Below, one piece after another: positions 25,862 to 35,989 of a stretch of 64,000 nt of DNA. A program made the translations under genes and the position numbers. The first letter of the stretch is position 1; the number at the start of each line of letters is the position of its first letter. Origin of the DNA: Rhodobacteraceae bacterium EL129 (GTDB lineage: Bacteria > Pseudomonadota > Alphaproteobacteria > Rhodobacterales > Rhodobacteraceae); contig ONZJ01000002.1 of the NCBI GenBank assembly GCA_900313005.1, forward strand, positions 2,957,303 to 3,021,302, read 5' to 3'. The notes beneath the pieces were generated by a model, which saw nothing but the letters and a program-made list of their open reading frames with translations, searched no databases and was not told the origin of the DNA.

Positions 25862-26965
25862 ATGTCGTTTGATGACCAGGTCAACCGGATTGCCGCGCTT
25901 AAGGCCGACAATCCGCAAAACATTGCATTGCAATGCTTTGATGCAGCGTATTTCGCCGCACTCTCAGACACAGATCAGGCGCGTTTGATAGCCTGCATGA
26001 CCTCGGGGATCGAAAACCCCGACAGCGAAATGGGGTGCTATGCCTGCCAGCCAGCGGACTATGATGATTTCCGACCGTTCTTTGCCAAGGCCTTAGCGCG
26101 CTATCATAAAGTCGACGAAGACGCCCAGCATGTGAACGACTGGTCGCTTTCTGGTGTGAAAGGTTTACCTGCGAGTGGAAATCTTGATCTGGCCGCTTTG
26201 GGGCTTCCTGCCCTTTCCATGCGGGTCCGCGTCGGACGCAATCTGGCGGATTTCCCGCTGCCTGGCGCGATGGGTCGGAACGACCGCATCGCTCTGGAAA
26301 ACAGGATGATGACAGCTTTTGATGCCCTGATCGCCGATCCCGATTATGGCGGGACGTATCATTCTTTGACCCCCGGCAATCCGAACCACATTGATCAGGC
26401 GGCCTATCAAGTGCTGGTTGAGGCCCACATCATGTTCAAGGATATGAGTGCAGACAGCTATCTTCTGGCCGCAGGGATCGCAGCAGATTGGCCCTATGGG
26501 CGAGGGTGCTATGTCTCTCAGGACAAAGGTTTCATTATCTGGGTTGGCGAGGAAGACCACCTGCGCATCATGTGTATGGAGCGAGGAACGATCCTCAATC
26601 GCGTGTTCGACCGCTTGAAAACGGCGCTAGACAAAGTGTCTGGCTTCGACGGCCTCTCATTTGCAATGTCGCCTGACTATGGCGTCGTCACGTCCTGCCC
26701 CACAAACGCCGGAACAGGCATGCGGGCATCGGTTCACATCCAGCTGCCCAATCTGACATCAGATGGCACAGATCGCAAAGCAAAGGAGATCTGCCGACCC
26801 TTGGGTCTGTCAGTCCGCGGAATCGGAGGTGAGCATACGCCAATTGGCGCAGATGGTACGGTGGATATCTCTCCCTCGGCGCGGTTTTGCATCACAGAGG
26901 CCGAGATCATCGCGGCCCTCTATCACGGTCTTGCAAAATTGCAGGAAAAAGAGGCGGGTGGGTGA
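25862..26965 (+). CDS. Arginine kinase (ATP:guanidino phosphotransferase)
   Basis: Phosphagen kinase of 367 residues, similar in size to animal arginine kinase, forming phosphoarginine from arginine and ATP. Every known active-site element is visible: the guanidine-specificity loop SEMGCYACQPADYDDF, the ATP-phosphate arginines in SMRVRVGRNL, Glu in WVGEEDHLRIMCME, the reactive-cysteine signature CPTNAGTGMRASVHI, and the second catalytic Glu with Arg in VRGIGGEHTP. The short specificity loop fits arginine rather than creatine. The start at 25862 follows CGGAG; a start 51 bp earlier is less likely. Such enzymes are rare in bacteria and are usually explained by gene transfer. It lies between ffs and a convergent phosphatase. 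Confidence 0.92.
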   Translation: MSFDDQVNRIAALKADNPQNIALQCFDAAYFAALSDTDQARLIACMTSGIENPDSEMGCYACQPADYDDFRPFFAKALARYHKVDEDAQHVNDWSLSGVKGLPASGNLDLAALGLPALSMRVRVGRNLADFPLPGAMGRNDRIALENRMMTAFDALIADPDYGGTYHSLTPGNPNHIDQAAYQVLVEAHIMFKDMSADSYLLAAGIAADWPYGRGCYVSQDKGFIIWVGEEDHLRIMCMERGTILNRVFDRLKTALDKVSGFDGLSFAMSPDYGVVTSCPTNAGTGMRASVHIQLPNLTSDGTDRKAKEICRPLGLSVRGIGGEHTPIGADGTVDISPSARFCITEAEIIAALYHGLAKLQEKEAGG

Positions 26966-26967
26966 CG

Positions 26968-27456
26968 TTAGAGATCACTCGATACAGCCCAGTCCAACTG
27001 GGCCTGCGTTTCAATCGCCGCTGGATGCACCGACCGAATGCGCAGCAACCCATCGTTCGGTTTTTCTCCGGCATCGATCATTAACCGAAGCGCTGCCATA
27101 CCCGACCGGCCACGGCCCATCCGACAATGGATCAGTACACGCCCCCCGCCCTGGAGCGCCGCTATCGCCGTCTGGCTGGTTTCCTGCCAGCTTTTTGCAT
27201 GATCCTGGTTCGGAGCACTGTAGTCGGCAATGGGCAAATGAACCCAGCGCGTGCCCGCATCCTGCAGATGCGCTCCCAAGTCCTCGGCGCCAGCTTCGAC
27301 CATTTCAAGTTGCGTAGTCATGGAAACAACCAAGGCTGGTTTCCAATCACGGATATGCTGCAGATCAGAGGCATACTCACCCGTGCGGCCTGGTAAGGGC
27401 GCGATGGCCAGAATCCCTCCGGCCACCGGCAACGCATGAATGACAAAGCCCTGCAC
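26968..27456 (-). CDS. Small dual-specificity/tyrosine-type protein phosphatase
   Basis: Protein of 162 residues with the cysteine-phosphatase loop IHCRMGRGRSG (C-x5-R-S) near residue 130. An upstream acid in HLPIADYSAP could be the general acid. It resembles small dual-specificity phosphatase-like proteins of alphaproteobacteria. The substrate is unknown. Its stop lies 2 bp from the arginine kinase stop, in convergent orientation, and its start is 11 bp from the metallopeptidase stop, so it probably shares a transcript with that gene. Confidence 0.82.
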   Translation of the reverse strand: MQGFVIHALPVAGGILAIAPLPGRTGEYASDLQHIRDWKPALVVSMTTQLEMVEAGAEDLGAHLQDAGTRWVHLPIADYSAPNQDHAKSWQETSQTAIAALQGGGRVLIHCRMGRGRSGMAALRLMIDAGEKPNDGLLRIRSVHPAAIETQAQLDWAVSSDL

Positions 27457-27467
27457 TGCAGTTATCC

Positions 27468-28301
27468 CTACAGCTGGTTTGCCGCAAAAGTGTCACAGCG
27501 ATTGGGATCGCCCGTCTGAAACCCGATGGCGAACCAGCGCTGACGTTGTTCAGACGTACCATGGGTGAAGGTATGTGGCTGCGGCACTTTGCCTGCACGC
27601 CGCTGCAACGTATCGTCGCCGATCTGCCGCGCGGCGTTCAAGGCTTCTTCCATATCACCGGGTTCCAGCAAGCCTTCGACAGCGCGGGCCCAGACGCCGC
27701 TAAAGCAGTCCGCTTGCAACTCCAGCCGGACGGTCAGGGCATTGGCTTGTGCTTGACCGACAGCCTGGCGTTGGCGGTTGACTTGCGGCAGGATGCCCAG
27801 TTCGTTCTGAACATGGTGCGCCACTTCGTGGGCAATCACATAAGCAGCGGCAAAGTCGCCACCTGCGCCTAGCTGTCGTGCCATGGTGGCGAAAAACTCA
27901 GTATCCAAATAGGCCTTGCGATCCGCAGGGCAATAAAACGGCCCCGTGGCGCCTGATGCCCCGCCACAGGGACTTTGCGTTACGCCAGAATAGAGCACCA
28001 TTGTCGGCGCCGTATAGGGACGCCCCAACTTCTGTTGAAAGACCTGTGACCAGACCTCTTCGGTTGTGGCCAGAACTTTTGACGAGAATTCTGCCGCGCG
28101 CTCTTCTTCGGCCGTCACTTCGCGCGGCGCACCGGCCTGACCACCCTGCCCTTGCAGCAGAGGTGTCACGTCAAAGCCCGCAAAGTAACCCAAGGCAAGA
28201 ACCACCAGTAGCCCGACGCCACCAATGCCTCCGGCTTTGCCACCACTCATCCGGCGTCTGTCTTCTACATTCCGGCTGGACCGGACCCCTCTTAGTCGCA
28301 T
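27468..28301 (-). CDS. Neutral zinc metallopeptidase (YpfJ family)
   Basis: Membrane-anchored putative zinc protease, 277 residues. It starts MRLRGVRSSRNVEDRR, typical of the family, with one helix at about 30-48 and then the conserved YTAPTMVLYSG, GGASGATGPFYCPADRKAYLD and AYVIAHEVAHHVQNELG, where HEVAHH is the zinc site. QADCFSGVWA gives the third ligand region and GTSEQRQRWFAIGFQTGD ends the domain. A GTG 12 bp upstream is an alternative start. Biological substrates of YpfJ proteins are not established. Confidence 0.88.
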   Translation of the reverse strand: MRLRGVRSSRNVEDRRRMSGGKAGGIGGVGLLVVLALGYFAGFDVTPLLQGQGGQAGAPREVTAEEERAAEFSSKVLATTEEVWSQVFQQKLGRPYTAPTMVLYSGVTQSPCGGASGATGPFYCPADRKAYLDTEFFATMARQLGAGGDFAAAYVIAHEVAHHVQNELGILPQVNRQRQAVGQAQANALTVRLELQADCFSGVWARAVEGLLEPGDMEEALNAARQIGDDTLQRRAGKVPQPHTFTHGTSEQRQRWFAIGFQTGDPNRCDTFAANQL

Positions 28302-28415
28302 GAATACCCCCACAACTTAATCAACGTGCTAGAGCATAGCCGCAAATGTACTATATTGCCTAGATGTCAGCATGCGCCGCTGACACGACCCAGAATTTGT
28401 CAGTAAGAAATGTGA

Positions 28416-28802
28416 ATGAGCGACACCCAAGACGCTGATCATCAGCTGGATGCGGATGACAGCAAGCAGCGCACCCAGCTTTCGCATGATCGTACCATCA
28501 TGGCCAATGAGCGCACGTTCAACAGCTGGACCGGAACTGGCTTGGGTGTGCCGACCGTCGCCATCGGGCTCAAAGCGGTGTTTGGCGCATTCGAACCCAC
28601 CTGGATTGCCAAAGCAGTCGCGTCCTTGTTTGTCGTGATTGCGATCTTTGTGTTCTACGCAGCCCTACGGCAGGCCGGGAAAACCCTCAAGCGCCTGGAC
28701 GAAACGGCGTTTGAGCCGGTGACCTCCAAGAATTTCTGCACTCTGTCGATCCTTCTCATTTTGGCCAGCCTTGCCACCGGAGCCATTTTGTGGAGCCTTT
28801 GA
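28416..28802 (+). CDS. DUF202 (YidH-like) small membrane protein
   Basis: Protein of 128 residues with a charged N-terminus followed by three predicted membrane helices (about 47-63, 69-87 and 107-125). The stretch RTIMANERTFNSWTGTGLG is the DUF202 signature (ANERTFLAW-type). Function of the family is unknown. It is a stand-alone gene 77 bp upstream of dnaX. Confidence 0.82.
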   Translation: MSDTQDADHQLDADDSKQRTQLSHDRTIMANERTFNSWTGTGLGVPTVAIGLKAVFGAFEPTWIAKAVASLFVVIAIFVFYAALRQAGKTLKRLDETAFEPVTSKNFCTLSILLILASLATGAILWSL

Positions 28803-28879
28803 CAGCTTAGAGCGGTAGACCTTGCCTGACCCGCGCTTTAACCTGTCGCACGTGCACCCGAATCCTGTGAGAATTTATT

Positions 28880-30643
<1,764 letters not shown>

Positions 30644-30728
30644 GGGCAAACCTCGCTTTGCCTTGTGCCAAGCCTCGCGGCTTCGTATCTACGTAATCAA
30701 GTTAAGCAATACGCTGGAGAGACAAACG

Positions 30729-31073
30729 ATGTTCAAGGGATTGGGCCAAATGGGTGATATGGCCAAGATGATGAAGGCCGCCCAGGAAATGCAATCGAAG
30801 ATGGCCGAGCTGCAAGAGCAGATGCACGTCATGACCGTAGAAGGCGAAAGCGGCGCCGGGTTGGTCAAAGCCACCTGCACTGTCAAAGGTGAGTTGAAGG
30901 CACTCGATATTGATCCGTCGATCTTTAACAAAGACGATAAGGAAGTGGTCGAAGACCTCATCCTGGCCGCCATCAAGGACGCCCAAACCCGTGCCACTGA
31001 AACGGCCAAGGAGAAGATGGGCGAAATCACCGAAGGCATGGGCCTGCCCAAGGATATGGACCTGCCGTTCTGA
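30729..31073 (+). CDS. ybaB: YbaB/EbfC nucleoid-associated protein
   Basis: Small DNA-binding protein of 114 residues. It starts MFKGLGQMGDMAKMMKAAQE, followed by the long helix and the conserved KATCTVKGELKALDIDPS and EDLILAAIKDAQTRATETAKEKM. The start at 30729 follows GGAGAG. Placement between dnaX and recR is the standard bacterial arrangement. YbaB binds DNA as a dimer; its precise role is debated. Confidence 0.93.
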   Translation: MFKGLGQMGDMAKMMKAAQEMQSKMAELQEQMHVMTVEGESGAGLVKATCTVKGELKALDIDPSIFNKDDKEVVEDLILAAIKDAQTRATETAKEKMGEITEGMGLPKDMDLPF

Positions 31074-31075
31074 CT

Positions 31076-32119
31076 TTGTTGCGCCTGATCATTTATCTGC
31101 AGGTTCTCTGGTTCGCTTTGCCTGCCTTTGCCCAAGACTGGGCGACGCGCGAACTGTGCACTGTCACTGATCCAAAGATTCATCAATCGGCCTTTGAACC
31201 TGATGGCTATGCCGCCATTCAAGCTAGCGGCGCCCTTATTGAAAACGGCGTCGGCAAGTATTGGCGGATCACATCGCCCGATGGTGCGGTATCGCATCTT
31301 TGGGGCACAATCCATTCTAACGACCCACAGCTACTGTCCCTGCCGGAAGAGGTTGAACAAGCCATCAAGAATGCCCGCATTGTTGCGATTGAGCGCGATT
31401 TCATCTTCAAGACGCGGGCACAAGCAACCGAATTTTACAGCGGCAATCGATTTGGCAACGGCACGGCATCTGGGTTCACCTGGCTGAATTTGCCGACTGA
31501 ATTGCAAATGTGGATACGATCGCGGTTTATTGCGTTGGGCTGGGGAAGTGATGCCGTGGATTATCTACCCTTGTCAGAGATCGTGGAGGTTTTGCTGGCT
31601 GATCCCTGCGGTGACTTTGCAGATGGCACCTATCCTATTCAGGATTCGCGCATACAAATGTTGGGTGCGATGGCGAGGGCCGAGATACTGGGCCTCGAAT
31701 CCCCTGACATGCTTCGTGAAAAACTAACCCTGCAAGACAACCGAGTTTTGACGGAGGCCATTATCGGGCTCTATGGGGCCTATCTCAACCCTGACGTTAC
31801 CAATGAAGATGTCTCGACTTACTACGCGCTTTATCAGCAGGGACGCCTTGGCGAGTGGATAGCGTGGGAACGCGCATACATGACAAATTTATTCTCTGAC
31901 GAAATTGGCCTGCGTTGGTTAAACCGCGCAGATGCGTTTTTGCTGACCGAACGCAACGCAAATTTCGTGAATGCTGCCCTGCCACAGCTGGAGAGCGGTG
32001 GCGTGTTTATTGCAGTCGGTGCATTCCATCTGCCTGGTGAGACTGGGCTTGTGCGGATGTTGCGTGACGCAGGATACAAGGTGACACGCGTGACGGTTGA
32101 GGGAGAGGCCCCCGGATGA
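31076..32119 (+). CDS. TraB/GumN family protein
   Basis: Secreted or membrane-attached protein of 347 residues. A signal peptide ([21 protein letters not shown]) is followed by the TraB/GumN domain: [19 protein letters not shown] near the start, VAIERDF, and a C-terminal [22 protein letters not shown] with the conserved His. The family has a proposed metalloprotease-like fold. The start is a TTG at 31076, two bases after the ybaB stop; the stop overlaps recR by four bases. It thus sits as an extra gene inside the usual ybaB-recR pair. Confidence 0.82.
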   Translation: MLRLIIYLQVLWFALPAFAQDWATRELCTVTDPKIHQSAFEPDGYAAIQASGALIENGVGKYWRITSPDGAVSHLWGTIHSNDPQLLSLPEEVEQAIKNARIVAIERDFIFKTRAQATEFYSGNRFGNGTASGFTWLNLPTELQMWIRSRFIALGWGSDAVDYLPLSEIVEVLLADPCGDFADGTYPIQDSRIQMLGAMARAEILGLESPDMLREKLTLQDNRVLTEAIIGLYGAYLNPDVTNEDVSTYYALYQQGRLGEWIAWERAYMTNLFSDEIGLRWLNRADAFLLTERNANFVNAALPQLESGGVFIAVGAFHLPGETGLVRMLRDAGYKVTRVTVEGEAPG

Positions 32120-32709
32120 GTTCCACCCGCGAGATAGACGCCCTGATCGACATGATGGCAAAGCTGCCCGGTCTTGGGCCGCGTTCGGCAAGGCGCGCTG
32201 TGCTGCACATGATCCGCAAGCGCGAATTGCTGCTGACGCCTCTTGCTGACTTGATCGAACGAGTGGCGGTGTCGGCCCGCGAATGCCTGAACTGCGGCAA
32301 TGTCGGAACCACGGACATTTGCGATATCTGTGCCAGCGAGAAGCGCGCAAACGGACAGATATGTGTGGTCGAGGATGTGGCTGATCTGTGGGCAATGGAA
32401 CGCTCTGCTGCCTTCAAGGGGCGCTATCACGTCTTGGGCGGGACGTTGTCAGCGCTCGATCAGGTGGGACCGGAACAATTGCGTATTCCCAAGCTGATCG
32501 ACCGTGTGACCAGTGAAGAAATCACTGAGGTGGTTCTGGCGCTCAACGCCACCGTGGACGGGCAAACCACAGCTCATTACATAGCGGATCAGTTGGATGA
32601 CAGCGTCGAGTTGACCTCGCTGGCGCAAGGCGTGCCAATCGGTGGCGAGCTGGATTATCTGGACGACGGCACGATCCATGCGGCCTTGTCTGCCCGAAAA
32701 AGCATATGA
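32116..32709 (+). CDS. recR: Recombination mediator RecR
   Basis: RecR of 197 residues, acting with RecO and RecF to load RecA at gaps. An N-terminal helix-hairpin-helix region ([21 protein letters not shown]) is followed by the zinc finger [16 protein letters not shown] and the Toprim domain ([16 protein letters not shown], then [19 protein letters not shown]) and the C-terminal Walker B-like [21 protein letters not shown] type end. Translationally coupled to the GumN gene by an ATGA overlap. Confidence 0.96.
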   Translation: MSSTREIDALIDMMAKLPGLGPRSARRAVLHMIRKRELLLTPLADLIERVAVSARECLNCGNVGTTDICDICASEKRANGQICVVEDVADLWAMERSAAFKGRYHVLGGTLSALDQVGPEQLRIPKLIDRVTSEEITEVVLALNATVDGQTTAHYIADQLDDSVELTSLAQGVPIGGELDYLDDGTIHAALSARKSI

Positions 32710-32765
32710 TCCAATTCACGCCCACGGGGCTATCGCGGCAGCGCAAAGTCGCCGTTTTCAAAACA

Positions 32766-32782
32766 GTGATTACATGTATCAC
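32766..32782. promoter_or_regulatory. Imperfect palindrome GTGAT-N7-ATCAC
   Basis: In the 263 bp between recR and the next small gene, GTGAT and ATCAC flank tacatgt. It may be an operator for the downstream 51-codon membrane-protein gene. No regulator is assigned. Confidence 0.25.
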
Positions 32783-32972
32783 ATGACTTAAAATTGGTTT
32801 GCAACGGGCCACAGCTATGCTGAGCCAACCGGGTCTTGCTACTGGGTCTGATGTATTTCGAACGTGGATTATCCATTCAAATTGTCACAAATTTGAACCT
32901 TTTCGCCATGTTCTAGACATTTTGCAGCGTTACCACCTTAGGCCACGACCTATCGAAAAAGGAATTTTTGCT

Positions 32973-33128
32973 ATGACAACCACGACTACTATTATTGTCG
33001 TCATGTTGATTGTTCTGTTTGGCGCTGGCCTGATGGGCAAGATGCTGCGCGACATCTTTCCTGGGCCTCTGTTTGGCGGCAAGAGTAAGGAGCCTAATCC
33101 TGAGGCTGCCGAATTCGAAGAAGTATAA
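32973..33128 (+). CDS. Small single-span membrane protein (51 residues)
   Basis: Short gene with a clear ribosome binding site (AAAAAGGAA, 8 bases before ATG). The product begins with a run of Thr, then one hydrophobic helix (IIVVMLIVLFGAGLMGKML), and an acidic tail ending AAEFEEV. No family is recognised. A strong shared terminator follows 20 bp after the stop, supporting a real transcription unit. Confidence 0.6.
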   Translation: MTTTTTIIVVMLIVLFGAGLMGKMLRDIFPGPLFGGKSKEPNPEAAEFEEV

Positions 33129-33148
33129 TCTGCCCGACGACCCTAAAA

Positions 33149-33180
33149 AAAATGCCCGGCACTCAAAGGCCGGGCATTTT
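33149..33180. terminator. Bidirectional Rho-independent terminator
   Basis: AAAATGCCCGGC (33149-33160) pairs perfectly with GCCGGGCATTTT (33169-33180). Long A and T runs flank both sides, so it can end both the small membrane-protein gene and the convergent DUF1013 gene. Confidence 0.88.
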
Positions 33181-33203
33181 TCTATTCTAGGGATAAGAAG
33201 CGC

Positions 33204-33959
33204 TTAAGGCTGCTCGTCCTCATCATCTCCGCCACCTTCCGGCAGATTGAACAACGAGTCGGCATCCAGATTGTCGCCTGCCTGCTCTTCATTATCCATG
33301 TCGTCACCCCCCAGGCTGAACGTTTCCAGACCTTCAATCGCCGTTGGGATTTTGGGTTCTGCATCCATGCCAAGGCTCTGCTCGGTGCTGAGCAGCTTGC
33401 GACGCTCGTCATCATCCATGGGCTGACCGTCCTTGGCCTTCTTCGCTGCAGCTTTTTGAACGGCGGCGTCCAGCTCGGTTTGCTTGGCAAGGCCAAGGGC
33501 CACAGGGTCGATGGGTTGCATGTTGGCGATGTTCCAGTGCTCGCGGTTGCGGATCGACTGGATGGTCGGCTTGGTGGTGCCTACGAGCTTGGCAATCTGG
33601 CTGTCGGCCAGCTCGGGGTGGAACTTCACCAGCCACAGAATCGCATTGGGCCGGTCCTGACGTTTGGACAAAGGCGTATAGCGCGGGCCACGGCGCTTTT
33701 CCTCGCCCACGGCGGCGGCGTTGAATTTCAGCGTCAGCTTGGTCATCGGGTCTTTTTCAGCCGCGTCGATGTCTTCTTGGGTCAGCTGATTGTTGGCAAT
33801 CGGGTCAAACCCTTTAACGCCAGCGGCCACATCACCATCGGCAATGCCCTGAATTTCAAGCTCGTGCATGCCTACAAAATCAGCGATCTGTTTGAAGCTG
33901 ATGGTGGTGTTATCAACCAGCCAGACGGCTGTGGCCTTGGCCATAAGCGGTTTTGCCAT
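33204..33959 (-). CDS. DUF1013 cell-cycle transcriptional regulator TrcR-type protein
   Basis: Alphaproteobacterial protein of 251 residues. The start MAKPLMAKATAVWLVDNT at 33959 follows GGAGA. Two helix-turn-helix-like stretches are visible: SFKQIADFVGMHELEIQGI (about 21-40) and ADSQIAKLVGTTKPTIQSI (about 125-145). The second third is basic and the C-terminal tail strongly acidic. DUF1013 proteins are now usually named TrcR; direct targets in this organism are unknown. Confidence 0.85.
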   Translation of the reverse strand: MAKPLMAKATAVWLVDNTTISFKQIADFVGMHELEIQGIADGDVAAGVKGFDPIANNQLTQEDIDAAEKDPMTKLTLKFNAAAVGEEKRRGPRYTPLSKRQDRPNAILWLVKFHPELADSQIAKLVGTTKPTIQSIRNREHWNIANMQPIDPVALGLAKQTELDAAVQKAAAKKAKDGQPMDDDERRKLLSTEQSLGMDAEPKIPTAIEGLETFSLGGDDMDNEEQAGDNLDADSLFNLPEGGGDDEDEQP

Positions 33960-34090
33960 GTCGCAATCTCCTTTGCGCAAATCTTCCCCGTTGCCTGGCG
34001 AGGCTCCCTCGGACTTCGAGGTGGGTTACCGTTGTAGGGGAACTTGGACGATCATATACTGACACTCGGCGGAAAATGAAAGGCCAAAAC

Positions 34091-34720
34091 ATGCGAGCAT
34101 TGATGGCGCTTTTGTTCACAACCATGGCCGCCTGGGCCGATGGGGAAAAGGCCGGAGAATTTGATTACTATGTGCTGTCTCTCAGTTGGTCGCCCACCTG
34201 GTGTGCCATCGAGGGCGATGCGCGTGGGTCCCCGCAATGCGCTGCCTCGGCTGACTTTGGATGGGTGATGCACGGGCTTTGGCCTCAATTCCACCAAGGC
34301 TGGCCGTCACATTGTCGCACGTCCGAACGCCCCCCCTCCCGCAGCATGACACGCGACATGGCCGACATCATGGGCACCAGCGGCCTGGCCTGGTACCAGT
34401 GGAAGAAGCATGGCAGCTGCAGCGGGCTGTCGGCCCCGCAGTATTACGCCCTCGCGCGCGAGGCATTTGAGCGCGTGAAACGCCCGGAAGTTTTCCGCAA
34501 ATTGAAAGATCCGGTCAAACTGCCAGCCAAGGTGGTCGAAGAAGCCTTTCTCAAAGAAAACCCCGGGTGGGAGCCCGACATGTTAACGATCACCTGTCGG
34601 GGTGGACGCATCGAAGAGGCACGGCTGTGCCTATCGAAGTCATTGGACCCCGTCCCCTGTGGGCGCGATGTGATACGTGACTGCACATTGCCATCCGCAT
34701 TATTTGACCCCATCAAGTAA
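34091..34720 (+). CDS. Secreted ribonuclease T2
   Basis: RNase T2 family endonuclease, about 209 residues, cleaving RNA through 2',3'-cyclic products. A short signal peptide (MRALMALLFTTMAAWA) precedes the two catalytic segments VMHGLWPQF (CAS1) and WYQWKKHGSCSG (CAS2), each with its catalytic His. Cysteines at conserved spacing suggest periplasmic disulfides. The start at 34091 follows AAAGG; an ATG at 34076 is possible. With the CpdB-like enzyme in this window it could form an RNA-scavenging path, which is inference only. Confidence 0.9.
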   Translation: MRALMALLFTTMAAWADGEKAGEFDYYVLSLSWSPTWCAIEGDARGSPQCAASADFGWVMHGLWPQFHQGWPSHCRTSERPPSRSMTRDMADIMGTSGLAWYQWKKHGSCSGLSAPQYYALAREAFERVKRPEVFRKLKDPVKLPAKVVEEAFLKENPGWEPDMLTITCRGGRIEEARLCLSKSLDPVPCGRDVIRDCTLPSALFDPIK

Positions 34721-35164
34721 CACCAAAACGCGCGATGATTCCCTGACGTCACTTTGGGCAAATATATGGCGAAACTGCGCAGGCAATTGGAACAACGCAC
34801 GGTTATCCTCGATACGGGACCAGATATTGTTTCCCTTAGGGCAACAATAACGCCGCGTAAAACGCATTAATGACAACTAATTGGGTAAATTCCCCGCTTT
34901 TCAACAGCTTCGAAACAATTTGTTGCTGGAAAAGTGGGCAAAACTTAGGCAAAAGACTGCTAGTTTCTAAAGACGAGAGCTGGTGGAACGGCTTGTAGAT
35001 CTAAATCCCGCGATGACAAAGTACACCCTGTACATGGTCACGTCATCGCACGTTGGCGTCTGGACCCTGCCAATCCGGATAGCTAGCTTTTAGCTACGGG
35101 ACAGATCACATGCACGCCACGTGTCAGTTTGTTTATGTGTAACCATAGTTGCTGGGGGGCAACC
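34721..35164. promoter_or_regulatory. 444-bp intergenic region upstream of the polysaccharide operon
   Basis: No convincing reading frame is seen. The AT-rich part 34850-34960 is the likely promoter area for the polysaccharide operon. It contains AATTGGGTAAATTCCCC (34879-34895), which resembles a motif upstream of the PKS gene. An imperfect inverted pair, cttttcaacag with ttgctggaaaag, spans about 34897-34942. Confidence 0.35.
34879..34895. promoter_or_regulatory. Candidate shared operator, GGGTAAATTCCCC copy
   Basis: AATTGGGTAAATTCCCC lies 269 bp upstream of the priming sugar transferase. A close relative occurs at 57559-57579 upstream of the PKS gene. Regulator unknown. Confidence 0.3.
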
Positions 35165-35947
35165 ATGAAGAATGATGTGTTTGAAGAATCTCCGCTCGAC
35201 GCAATTACTGCGTTTACTCCGGGAAATACTGCAAATTTGGCTCAATCAGCCATCGTGTCACCTGCTCGTGTTCAGGCTTCAGTCAGCCTGCCCAATTCAG
35301 CGCTGGGATGGGGTTTGGTTGCCCCAGAGAAGGCACCAGGGATTTATCGTAGCGCGGGCAAACGCCTCTTGGACATCGCCTTGGTTGTGATCTCGCTGCC
35401 GATGACGCTGCCGATCGTGCTCTTTTGCGCCATCGCACTGTGGATCGAAGGGGGGCAGCCTTTTTATCGGCAACAGCGCCTGGGTACAGGTGGCAATCAG
35501 TTTTCGATCTGGAAGCTGCGCACCATGTGCCGCGACGCCGATGAATTGTTGGAAAGCTATCTGGCCAATGACCCTGCGCTGCGCCGTGAATGGGATCGGA
35601 CCCAAAAACTGAAGGAAGATCCGCGCATCACCCGTGTGGGGGCTTTCCTGCGCAAAACTTCTCTGGATGAGCTGCCACAGCTGTTCAACGTCCTACTTGG
35701 GGAGATGAGCATTGTCGGACCCCGTCCGATGATGCCTGATCAACTGCCCATGTATGCTGATCCTGCACCATATTTCGATATGCGCCCTGGCATTACAGGC
35801 CAATGGCAAGTGTCGGATCGTAATGAAAACTCTTTCGCGCATCGCTCGACCGTAGATGCGCAATATCATGCAAAGCTGTCATTGCCTCTCGATCTGAAAA
35901 TCCTGTTTCAGACCGTGGGCGTGGTTCTGCGCAGAACCGGATATTAA
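35165..35947 (+). CDS. Undecaprenyl-phosphate sugar phosphotransferase (ExoY/WcaJ-like priming enzyme)
   Basis: Priming glycosyltransferase of 260 residues that transfers a sugar-1-phosphate to undecaprenyl phosphate to begin repeat-unit assembly. One membrane helix (about residues 65-90, [20 protein letters not shown]) is followed by the bacterial sugar transferase domain with [53 protein letters not shown] and [14 protein letters not shown]. The start at 35165 follows GGGGGG. The short size fits ExoY rather than the long WbaP form. The sugar (galactose or glucose) cannot be told. Confidence 0.92.
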   Translation: MKNDVFEESPLDAITAFTPGNTANLAQSAIVSPARVQASVSLPNSALGWGLVAPEKAPGIYRSAGKRLLDIALVVISLPMTLPIVLFCAIALWIEGGQPFYRQQRLGTGGNQFSIWKLRTMCRDADELLESYLANDPALRREWDRTQKLKEDPRITRVGAFLRKTSLDELPQLFNVLLGEMSIVGPRPMMPDQLPMYADPAPYFDMRPGITGQWQVSDRNENSFAHRSTVDAQYHAKLSLPLDLKILFQTVGVVLRRTGY

Positions 35948-35989
35948 ATCCAAACGTGGGGGCACGTTGCACAACCCAAGAGGCCTGCT

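Noticed and set aside
34721..35164. tRNA or small RNA gene in the long gap before the polysaccharide operon
   Set aside because: No cloverleaf, T-loop motif or terminator could be found; only AT-rich promoter-like sequence is seen.
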